Assembly (NCBI GenBank): GCA_028689195.1
Contig: JAQTWR010000066.1
Location: forward strand, 1 to 10,350
Direction of reading: 5' to 3'
Source of the DNA: Anaerolineales bacterium
GTDB lineage: Bacteria > Chloroflexota > Anaerolineae > Anaerolineales > Villigracilaceae
DNA: 10,350 bases
In this document: piece after piece, positions 1-5,193 of the stretch
Numbering within the stretch: position 1 is the stretch's first letter
Layout: each line of letters opens with the position of its first letter
Notes under the pieces: model-generated
Databases searched by the model: none
What the model saw: only the letters and a program-made list of their open reading frames with translations
What the model was told of the DNA's origin: nothing
Made by a program: the position numbers and the translations under genes

Positions 1-75
1 CGGCGCGTTTTGCGCGGGCTGGCAAGCCGCTAATAGAATCAATAAGAAGGCAAGAATGATTTGAGCGCGTTTCAT
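1..75 (-). CDS. Lipoprotein, N-terminal fragment (runs off left edge)
   Basis: Reading the minus strand from position 75 gives an ATG and 25 in-frame codons up to the window edge. The product starts M-K-R-A-Q, followed by a hydrophobic stretch (about residues 6-17) and the lipobox L15-A16-A17-C18, then a Gln/Pro/Ala linker. This is a typical type II signal peptide, so the mature protein is expected to be lipidated at Cys18 and anchored to the outside of the cytoplasmic membrane. The start overlaps the stop of the upstream GAF-domain gene as TAATG, which implies co-transcription and translational coupling. The functional domain lies outside the window, so no role can be assigned. A solute-binding protein or a small surface lipoprotein are both possible. 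Confidence 0.75.
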   Translation of the reverse strand, partial: MKRAQIILAFLLILLAACQPAQNAP

Positions 76-1463
76 TAATCGTCGTTCTCTTTTTTATTTT
101 CGCGCATTTGCTGCGCCTTTTCTTTCAGTTCGCGGAAGTAGGTTGTTTCGGTGATTTCCGCCACTTGTTTCTCGCGTTTGACGTGGTCAATTTCGATACG
201 CAGTTGTCGTATCTCGGCGCGCAGGTTTTGTTCTTGAATGTATCCTTCCAGCGCGGCGGCGGCGAGCGCCGAGAACGATTCCATGAGCTGTTGGAGGTTG
301 CCGTCAAAAGAGACGAGTTGTTTCTTTTGACCGTCTAAAGCGTTCGATAGTTGCAAAACGCCTTGCACTTCGCCCGTATTGCTTTTGAGCGGAATGGTCA
401 AAAGGGAAATGGTTGCGTAGTTGTGCTGTTCGTCGAAGTCTCTTGTGGATGAAAAATCGAATTGCCTGTTGACGTATGCATCTTCGATGTTGACGGTTTT
501 GCCCGTCAGGGCAACATAGGCGGGCAGGCTGCGATTGTTGGGCTTGCCTTCCTCGCTGTATAAATTCAAAGGCGGAAGGGTAATCTCCGTTCCGCTGGCG
601 CCGCCCATGGCGATGTTAAGCGAATCGTTGCGGACTACGGCGAATTCGAGCGTATTGTCTTTTCGCAAATAGAGCGCGCCGCCGTCGGCGCGGCAAAACG
701 ATTTTGCTTCCAGCAGCATATCTTCGAGCAGTTGTTGGAAATTTTTCTCGTATGTTAATTTAATGCCGATGGGGATGACGATTTCGAGCAGGTTGTCGGC
801 GCGGCGTTTTTCAATCCCCACGCGGATCAACACGTCGCGGAGTTGACCCGTGATGTAGAGTCCGATCAACGTAACGCCGCCGACGCCGAACGCGAGCGGT
901 ACAACATAGCCGCCGATTTTTTGGATGGCGAGAAAATTGTAAATCACTGTATAGCCAATGCCCGCGCCCAACCCGCTGAGCAGGGTGATCGTCCGACGCG
1001 CGCGGTGTTTGAAATAGAATTGGGTAACTACCACGCCGACGATTCCAGAAGCGGTGGCTAAAACCAACGTGGAAGAAAGCACGTCCAGCCCGCGCGTTTG
1101 GAGCTCTTGAACATTATGAATCGGATATTCAAAGGCTTTGGCGGCGGCATAACCGAGGCCGCTGGCGAAACCGTAGACCGCGCCGTCTACAAGATTATCG
1201 AACTTCTCCCAGTGGACAATGGCAAGAACGCCAAGAGACGCGAGGATTTGCTGGATAATAGGGATGACGAGAATCAACATCACCGCGAGGTTAAGTTTTG
1301 CGCCAACCGCTCTTTGAACAAGAAGGTAGGACAACCCGTATCCGACCGCGCCCCAAATCAAACTGATTAACACCCAACGCAAATTGCGAAGGGCGTACAA
1401 GCCAAAGGTATACATACCGATCAATAAAACGATAGAGAAGCCGACGCTGACGAGTGTTCCCAT
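75..1463 (-). CDS. Membrane protein with PrsW-like region, GAF domain and C-terminal coiled coil
   Basis: The product is 462 aa. Residues 1-210 hold about six to seven hydrophobic segments (roughly 5-24, 29-50, 57-84, 92-110, 128-150, 158-180, 184-205). The stretch around 90-112, D-G-A-V-Y-G-F then G-L-G-Y-A, resembles the conserved second motif of the PrsW / CPBP-like membrane proteases. However, the position where the catalytic glutamate pair is expected (about 71-72, after P-I-I) reads Q-Q, so protease activity is doubtful. Residues about 235-405 look like a GAF sensory domain, ending in V-Q-G-V-L-Q-L-S-N near 367-374. Residues 405-457 are charged, heptad-like and probably coiled coil. There is no kinase, cyclase or HTH output domain. 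It is probably a membrane-bound sensor or scaffold. Domain calls are by eye: GAF fairly sure, PrsW-like tentative. It overlaps the downstream lipoprotein start by 1 nt and is divergent from rpsP. Confidence 0.75.
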   Translation of the reverse strand: MGTLVSVGFSIVLLIGMYTFGLYALRNLRWVLISLIWGAVGYGLSYLLVQRAVGAKLNLAVMLILVIPIIQQILASLGVLAIVHWEKFDNLVDGAVYGFASGLGYAAAKAFEYPIHNVQELQTRGLDVLSSTLVLATASGIVGVVVTQFYFKHRARRTITLLSGLGAGIGYTVIYNFLAIQKIGGYVVPLAFGVGGVTLIGLYITGQLRDVLIRVGIEKRRADNLLEIVIPIGIKLTYEKNFQQLLEDMLLEAKSFCRADGGALYLRKDNTLEFAVVRNDSLNIAMGGASGTEITLPPLNLYSEEGKPNNRSLPAYVALTGKTVNIEDAYVNRQFDFSSTRDFDEQHNYATISLLTIPLKSNTGEVQGVLQLSNALDGQKKQLVSFDGNLQQLMESFSALAAAALEGYIQEQNLRAEIRQLRIEIDHVKREKQVAEITETTYFRELKEKAQQMRENKKENDD

Positions 1464-1495
1464 AGATTTACGCCTTAAGTAAGAAGATGCGACGG

Positions 1496-1501
1496 ATTAT
1501 A
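1496..1501 (-). promoter_or_regulatory. Candidate -10 box for the GAF-domain gene
   Basis: The minus strand reads a perfect TATAAT here, about 32 nt upstream of the ATG at 1463, which would give a leader of roughly 25 nt. No good -35 hexamer lies at 16-18 bp spacing (an A/T-rich AAATTT is nearest), so this rests on the -10 match and its position in a divergent gap. Confidence 0.4.
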
Positions 1502-1527
1502 CCGTAGACGCCGATTGCAAATTTCTC

Positions 1528-1536
1528 TGGTAAAAT
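1528..1536 (+). promoter_or_regulatory. Candidate extended -10 promoter for rpsP
   Basis: TGGTAAAAT matches the extended -10 consensus TGnTATAAT at eight of the nine positions. It lies about 75 nt before the rpsP start, giving a leader of roughly 65 nt. There is no clear -35 box, which extended -10 promoters can do without. The divergent minus-strand -10 candidate lies about 30 bp to the left, so the two promoters would share most of the same DNA. Confidence 0.4.
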
Positions 1537-1592
1537 ACCCCCCTGTGATTTCAGTTCGCAACCTCTTGCCTGTCTGAAACGCAAAACATACT

Positions 1593-1599
1593 AAAGGAG
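1593..1599 (+). promoter_or_regulatory. Strong ribosome binding site of rpsP
   Basis: AAAGGAG lies 10 nt before the ATG at 1610. It is one of the best Shine-Dalgarno matches in the window, as expected for a highly expressed ribosomal protein, and it fixes the rpsP start. Confidence 0.8.
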
Positions 1600-1609
1600 T
1601 AAGTTAACT

Positions 1610-1954
1610 ATGGTTCGTATTCGTTTACGTCGTATTGGTCTTAAGGGCCAACCCACGTACCGCATTGTGGCTGCCGATAAGGAAGCCCCTCGCGATGGTC
1701 GCTTTTTGGAAATCTTGGGCGTGTACAATCCGCGCACCAACCCCGCCACAATTCAAATGAAGGAAGACCGCGTCTTCCATTGGATGAAGAACGGCGCGCT
1801 GCCCACCGAATCTGTGGCGCAAATCTTCAAGACCGCCGGCACGCAAGATCGCTTTGACCGCTTCAAGAAAGGCGAAGCCCTCGAAACCCTTGTGGCAGAA
1901 GCCGCCGAAGCCGAAGCCAAACGCGCCGCGCCCGTCAAGACCCGCAGAGATTAA
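1610..1954 (+). CDS. rpsP: 30S ribosomal protein S16
   Basis: The 114-aa product opens M-V-R-I-R-L-R-R-I-G with K-G-Q-P-T-Y-R-I-V near 12-20, then the family motif P-R-D-G-R-F-L-E-I-L-G-V-Y-N-P at 27-41 and W58 followed by N-G-A-L-P-T near 61-66. These are hallmarks of bacterial bS16, which binds 16S rRNA in the 5' domain and aids 30S assembly. The protein is longer than the usual 80-90 aa because of an Ala/Glu/Lys-rich tail from about residue 88, a common variable extension in this family. It is the first gene of a plus-strand cluster with khpA and rimM. A strong Shine-Dalgarno and an extended -10 candidate lie upstream. Confidence 0.97.
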   Translation: MVRIRLRRIGLKGQPTYRIVAADKEAPRDGRFLEILGVYNPRTNPATIQMKEDRVFHWMKNGALPTESVAQIFKTAGTQDRFDRFKKGEALETLVAEAAEAEAKRAAPVKTRRD

Positions 1955-1963
1955 TTATCAACC

Positions 1964-2004
1964 TACGCATTACGGATTACGAAATACGCAATCCGTAATG
2001 CGTA
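1964..2004. repeat. Palindromic TTACGGATT-type repeat between rpsP and khpA
   Basis: Two perfectly complementary 15-nt arms (1964-1978 and 1990-2004) enclose an 11-nt loop. The core ATTACGGATT / AATCCGTAAT recurs in the dprA-manC gap. A second copy of ATGCGTA follows immediately at 1998-2011, so the right end looks partly duplicated. No T-run follows, so it is not a classical terminator. In the transcript it would form a strong hairpin that could separate rpsP expression from khpA. It ends about 17 nt before the khpA start. Confidence 0.85.
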
Positions 2005-2021
2005 ATGCGTAAGGAAGCAAG

Positions 2022-2255
2022 ATGAAAGAGTTGATTGAGTACATCGCCAAGTCGCTTGTGGAGCGCCCCGAAAAAGTGCAGGTAAGCGAAAGCGGAAGCG
2101 GCTCGCGCGTCCGCATCGAGCTCAGCGTAGCCAAAGACGATATGGGGCGCGTCATTGGCAAGGGCGGCAAAGTTGCGAACTCCATCCGCGCCTTGCTCAA
2201 AATCGCAGCCGAACGCGCAGGCAAGCAAGTAACGCTCGACGTGATGGAACCCTAA
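2022..2255 (+). CDS. khpA: KH-domain RNA-binding protein KhpA (YlqC family)
   Basis: This 77-aa protein consists almost wholly of one KH domain. The GXXG loop is seen as I-G-K-G-G-K (G46 to G49), preceded by D-M-G-R-V and followed by the helix V-A-N-S-I-R-A-L-L-K. Length and sequence fit KhpA/YlqC, a small RNA chaperone that in Gram-positive bacteria acts with KhpB/Jag in post-transcriptional control of cell division and envelope genes. The position between rpsP and rimM is the conserved place for this gene in many bacteria. The stop overlaps the rimM start by 1 nt (TAATG), pointing to translational coupling. Upstream, AAGGAAG at 2011-2017 serves as the ribosome binding site. Confidence 0.93.
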   Translation: MKELIEYIAKSLVERPEKVQVSESGSGSRVRIELSVAKDDMGRVIGKGGKVANSIRALLKIAAERAGKQVTLDVMEP

Positions 2256-2791
2256 TGTCCAACGAACAGCAAAACACAGGCTCGCCAGTTGGCGAGCCTG
2301 TTTATTTAGTAATCGGATTTCTCCGCCGTCCGCATGGATTGCGCGGCGAAATCATCATGGATATTCATACCGACTTCCCCGAAAGAATCAAATCGGGGCG
2401 CAAGGTTTTGATTGGCGAAAAGCATCAACCGCATACATTCGACACCGTCCGCGAACATGCAAATGGATTGCTCGTCAGTTTTCGCGGCGTAGATACGCCC
2501 GAAGACGCGGGCAAGTTCCGCAATCAATGGGTGTATGTGAAGGCGGCTGAAACCCCGCCGCTGCCCGAAGGTCAATACTACAAATATCAACTCGTTGGGT
2601 TGGATGTAGTGGACGACAACGGCAATGCGCTCGGCAAACTCGCCGAGATTTTAGAAACCGGCGCGAACGACGTTTATGTGGTAAAAAACGAAGAAGGCAA
2701 AGAAATTCTTCTCCCCGCAATTCCGCCCGTTATTCTGAATATAGATATGAATCAGCGCGTGATGAAAGTACATTTATTGGAAGGGCTGTAA
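2255..2791 (+). CDS. rimM: Ribosome maturation factor RimM
   Basis: The 178-aa product has the RimM N-terminal signature V-I-G-F-L-R-R-P-H-G-L-R-G-E (19-32) in a beta-barrel domain to about residue 98, then a PRC-barrel domain (about 105-178) with Y-Y-K-Y-Q-L-V-G-L near 108-116, G-A-N-D-V-Y-V-V near 136-143 and L-L-P-A-I near 152-156. RimM binds S19 and helps mature the 30S head. The start at 2255 overlaps the khpA stop by 1 nt; no later ATG precedes the conserved motif, so the roughly 17-residue leader is real. Codons 8-16 of that leader lie inside a perfect 12-bp palindrome, apparently an in-frame repeat insertion. A second palindrome covers the stop codon. No trmD follows, unlike the common order. 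Confidence 0.95.
   Translation: MSNEQQNTGSPVGEPVYLVIGFLRRPHGLRGEIIMDIHTDFPERIKSGRKVLIGEKHQPHTFDTVREHANGLLVSFRGVDTPEDAGKFRNQWVYVKAAETPPLPEGQYYKYQLVGLDVVDDNGNALGKLAEILETGANDVYVVKNEEGKEILLPAIPPVILNIDMNQRVMKVHLLEGL
2276..2301 (+). repeat. Terminator-like palindrome inside the rimM 5' coding region
   Basis: Arms 2276-2287 and 2290-2301 (ACAGGCTCGCCA and its complement) are perfectly complementary over 12 bp, with 2 nt between them (practically a tetraloop). The element is followed by TTTATTTA. It encodes rimM residues 8-16, upstream of the conserved domain. It shares the ACACAGGCT start with the palindrome at the rimM stop codon, suggesting a REP-like family. It could act as an attenuator or translational brake, which is inference. 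Confidence 0.8.
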
Positions 2792-2813
2792 CACAGGCTT
2801 TAACCTGTGTTAC
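2788..2813. repeat. Palindrome spanning the rimM stop codon
   Basis: GTAACACAGG (2788-2797) and its exact complement (2804-2813) flank a 6-nt loop. The left arm contains the rimM TAA, and the right arm ends 5 nt before the dprA ATG at 2819. No T-run follows. It shares the ACACAGGCT sequence with the palindrome inside rimM. It fills nearly the whole rimM-dprA gap and leaves no room for a Shine-Dalgarno. Confidence 0.8.
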
Positions 2814-2818
2814 AAAAT

Positions 2819-3925
2819 ATGGACGAGAAAAAATATTGGGTCGGCTTCAATCTCATCAAAGGAATCGGCGCGGTGCGTATGCAGGGACTCGTGGCATACT
2901 TCGGCGATTTGGAATCCGCGTGGGGGGCTGACCCAATTCAATTAGCAGAATCAGGTTTGGGGGCAAAGGTAATAGAACGCGTCATCGCGGCGCGTAAGAA
3001 CGCGGACTTAGATCAAATCTGGGAGAAAATCGAATCCCAGGGAATCAAAATCCTCACATGGCAAGACGAAGCGTATCCCACCCGTTTAAAAGAGATTGAC
3101 CAACCGCCGCCCGTGATGTATATTCGCGGCGAATATTTGCCCGATGACTTGTTCGCGGTCGCCATCGTCGGCACGCGCCAAGCGACGCCGTATGGTCGGC
3201 AGGTGACGGAAGAACTCGCGGCGTTTCTCGCCTCAAACGGAATCACCGTCGTCAGCGGACTCGCGCGCGGCGTGGACGCCATCGCGCATCACGCCGCGCT
3301 GAACGCGGGCGGGCGAACCATCGCGGTGATGGGGACAGGCGTGGATAAAATCTATCCGCCTGAACATCAAAAACTTGCGGAGAAAATCATCGAACGCGGC
3401 GCGCTCGTCAGCGATTATGCGCCCGGCACGCCGCCTGACGCGTCCAATTTTCCGCCGCGCAATCGAATCATTTCCGGTTTATCGCTCGCGATTGTCGTTG
3501 TCGAAGCGGGCGAGACGAGCGGCGCGCTCATCACAGCCGAGTTTGCAGCCGAACAGGGGCGCGAGATTTTTGCGGTGCCGGGCAGCATCCTTGCGCCACA
3601 AAGCAAAGGCACGAACAAATTGATCCAAAATGGCGCGCTGCCGTTGTTGAGCGTGAACGATCTCATGCAGGCGCTGGATTTCAACCGCGTCGGCGAACAC
3701 AAAACGGCGCGGAAGATTTTGCCCGCCGACGAGACCGAAGCGAGATTGTTGACCGTGCTGGGCAGCGAACCCAAGCATGTGGACGAAATCCGCGATCAAG
3801 CCGATTTGCCCATTGAGAAGGTTTCTGCTACACTCGCGCTGATGGAACTGAAAGGCATGGTACGCCAACTCGGCGGCATGAACTATGTCGCGGCGCGCGA
3901 AGCGCAAGGCGACTATAAAATTTAA
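2819..3925 (+). CDS. dprA: DNA-processing protein DprA (Smf)
   Basis: The ATG at 2819 gives 368 aa. Residues about 10-50 form a helix-hairpin-helix/SAM-like region (L-I-K-G-I-G). Residues about 85-285 are the DprA Rossmann-like core, with A-I-V-G-T-R-Q-A-T-P-Y-G (115-126), V-V-S-G-L-A-R-G-V-D-A-I-A-H (144-157), A-V-M-G-T-G-V-D-K-I-Y-P (169-180), F-P-P-R-N-R-I-I-S-G (211-220) and E-A-G-E-T-S-G-A-L-I-T-A (229-240). A winged-helix domain follows (about 303-358). DprA binds single-stranded DNA and loads RecA during natural transformation. It is widespread, so it does not by itself prove competence. A GTG at 2807 would add four residues but lies in the palindrome arm; M-D-E-K-K-Y-W fits better. 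No Shine-Dalgarno is visible, so translation may depend on coupling to rimM. Confidence 0.94.
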   Translation: MDEKKYWVGFNLIKGIGAVRMQGLVAYFGDLESAWGADPIQLAESGLGAKVIERVIAARKNADLDQIWEKIESQGIKILTWQDEAYPTRLKEIDQPPPVMYIRGEYLPDDLFAVAIVGTRQATPYGRQVTEELAAFLASNGITVVSGLARGVDAIAHHAALNAGGRTIAVMGTGVDKIYPPEHQKLAEKIIERGALVSDYAPGTPPDASNFPPRNRIISGLSLAIVVVEAGETSGALITAEFAAEQGREIFAVPGSILAPQSKGTNKLIQNGALPLLSVNDLMQALDFNRVGEHKTARKILPADETEARLLTVLGSEPKHVDEIRDQADLPIEKVSATLALMELKGMVRQLGGMNYVAAREAQGDYKI

Positions 3926-3932
3926 GGAGAGT

Positions 3933-3979
3933 CGTTACGGATTACGGATTACGGATTGCGTAAAACGTGATTCGTAACG
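3933..3979. repeat. TTACGGA repeat and palindrome between dprA and manC
   Basis: Arms 3933-3946 and 3966-3979 pair over 14 bp (two G-T wobbles) around a 19-nt loop. Within it, TTACGGA is repeated three times head to tail (3935-3955). The motif matches the element between rpsP and khpA, so the two are members of one dispersed family. It fills most of the 63-nt gap. manC has no clear Shine-Dalgarno behind it, only a run of A before the ATG. Confidence 0.8.
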
Positions 3980-3988
3980 CGTAAAAAA

Positions 3989-5080
3989 ATGGAACATACT
4001 TATGCAGTCATCATGGCAGGCGGAGGCGGCACGCGCCTTTGGCCCGTCTCACGCAAAGAAAGCCCCAAACAACTACTCCCCTTGCTGGGACAAGATACTT
4101 TATTTCAAAGCACGGTAGCGCGATTGGAAAATCTATTTCCGCCCGAGCGAATCCTCGTAGTCACTGTGGAGGAGCAGGCGCGCGAAATGCGCTTGCAGGC
4201 GCCGCAAATCCCCGCGGAAAATTACGTCATCGAGCCTGCGCCGCGCGGCACCGCGTCTGTGGTTGGGCTGGCGGCGGCAGTCCTTCATAAACGGGACGCG
4301 GACGCGAAGATGGCGATCCTCCCATCAGATCATTTCATCCGCAACCGCGACCTCTTTCACTATCTGCTCAAAGCCGCGTTTGAAGTCGCCAATAACGGAT
4401 ATTTGGTCACATTGGGAGTCACGCCCACTTCCCCTTCCACCGCGTATGGATATATTCAGCAGGGCGAACCTTTGAGCGGCGGATATAAATATCCCACCTA
4501 TAAAGTAAAAAGTTTCAAAGAGAAACCCGATGAAGAATCTGCGCGACAAATGCTCCGCGCGGGCGACCATTCGTGGAACAGCGGTATGTTTATCTGGAAT
4601 GCAAACATCATTCTAGGCGAAATCGAGAGACAAATGCCCGCGTTAAACGACGCGTTAAAGAAGATCGCCTCTGCATGGGGAACGGACGAACAGAACGCCG
4701 TGTTAAACGAAAACTGGCGCGACCTGAAAGTCGAAACAGTGGACTATGGTATTATGGAAAACGCCGAGCGCGTGGCGGTGCTTCCCGCGGGCGGCTTGGG
4801 TTGGAGCGACGTCGGCATGTGGTCTTCCATGTTTGAAGTTCTATTACCCGATATGGACGGCAACATCGCCACGAACAACAGTTTGCATCTCGCGCACCAA
4901 ACGCACAATACGTTGGTTTACAGCGGCAGCAGCGAACGACTTGTCGTCACCATCGGCGTGGACGATATGGTCATCGTAGATACCGGCGACGTGGTGATGA
5001 TTTGCAAATCGGATCAATCGCAAAAGGTGAAAGACGTCGTCGAACATCTCAAAAAACATCGACAGGAAAAATATTTATAA
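3989..5080 (+). CDS. manC: Mannose-1-phosphate guanylyltransferase
   Basis: The 363-aa product carries the full set of GDP-mannose pyrophosphorylase motifs: G-G-G-G-T-R-L-W-P-V-S-R (11-22) with P-K-Q at 26-28, E-P-A-P-R-G-T-A (82-89), P-S-D-H (112-115), F-K-E-K-P (176-180), W-N-S-G-M-F (196-201), V-D-Y-G-I-M-E (251-257) and G-W-S-D-V-G (271-276). It makes GDP-mannose from GTP and mannose-1-phosphate for glycans and glycolipids. It has a short left-handed beta-helix-like C-terminal part and lacks the cupin phosphomannose isomerase domain of bifunctional ManC, so isomerisation must come from another gene. No other sugar-nucleotide gene is adjacent. It sits between dprA and topA, with a palindromic repeat on each side, and may be transcribed on its own. 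Confidence 0.93.
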   Translation: MEHTYAVIMAGGGGTRLWPVSRKESPKQLLPLLGQDTLFQSTVARLENLFPPERILVVTVEEQAREMRLQAPQIPAENYVIEPAPRGTASVVGLAAAVLHKRDADAKMAILPSDHFIRNRDLFHYLLKAAFEVANNGYLVTLGVTPTSPSTAYGYIQQGEPLSGGYKYPTYKVKSFKEKPDEESARQMLRAGDHSWNSGMFIWNANIILGEIERQMPALNDALKKIASAWGTDEQNAVLNENWRDLKVETVDYGIMENAERVAVLPAGGLGWSDVGMWSSMFEVLLPDMDGNIATNNSLHLAHQTHNTLVYSGSSERLVVTIGVDDMVIVDTGDVVMICKSDQSQKVKDVVEHLKKHRQEKYL

Positions 5081-5092
5081 ACAAAGAATTTT

Positions 5093-5173
5093 CGTCATTG
5101 CGAGCGGAGCGAAGCAATCTCTGAGATAGCGCGAAGATTGCTTCGTCGGGAAGAGCGCCCTCCTCGCAACGAC
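5093..5173. repeat. GTCATTGCGAG-type dispersed palindromic repeat
   Basis: The element has nested inverted repeats. The outer arms 5094-5104 and 5163-5173 (GTCATTGCGAG against CTCGCAACGAC) match with one mismatch. The inner arms 5110-5120 and 5135-5145 (CGAAGCAATCT and its complement) are perfect. This sequence type (GTCATTGCGAGC, GAAGCAATC, GATTGCTTCGTCG, CTCGCAACGAC) is, from memory, a widely dispersed non-coding repeat in many bacterial phyla, resembling a MITE or REP element. It occupies most of the manC-topA gap (5081-5193). No transposase is nearby. The topA ribosome binding site lies just to its right. Confidence 0.85.
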
Positions 5174-5181
5174 ATTATTAA

Positions 5182-5187
5182 AAAGGA
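5182..5187 (+). promoter_or_regulatory. Ribosome binding site of topA
   Basis: AAAGGA lies 6 nt before the ATG at 5194. It supports the start that includes the N-terminal zinc domain rather than a later start at the toprim domain. Confidence 0.65.
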
Positions 5188-5193
5188 ACATTA

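Noticed and set aside
1964..2004. Intrinsic terminator for rpsP
   Set aside because: The hairpin is strong but no T-run follows the right arm, and the same sequence family occurs elsewhere in the cluster, so it is better described as a repeat.
2807..2818. GTG start for dprA
   Set aside because: It lies in the right arm of the palindrome, without a Shine-Dalgarno. The ATG at 2819 begins M-D-E-K-K-Y-W, which fits the DprA N-terminus.
3479..3907. 142-codon open frame on the minus strand within dprA
   Set aside because: It covers the conserved DprA core in antisense, with no initiation signal and no recognisable motif.
3935..3955. Three direct TTACGGA units as a possible CRISPR or iteron array
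   Set aside because: Units are 7 nt with no spacers, part of a palindrome seen in another gap, with no cas or replication gene nearby.
5081..5193. Small RNA gene or riboswitch in the manC-topA gap
   Set aside because: The structure is explained by nested arms of a dispersed repeat; I see no conserved riboswitch core and no promoter.
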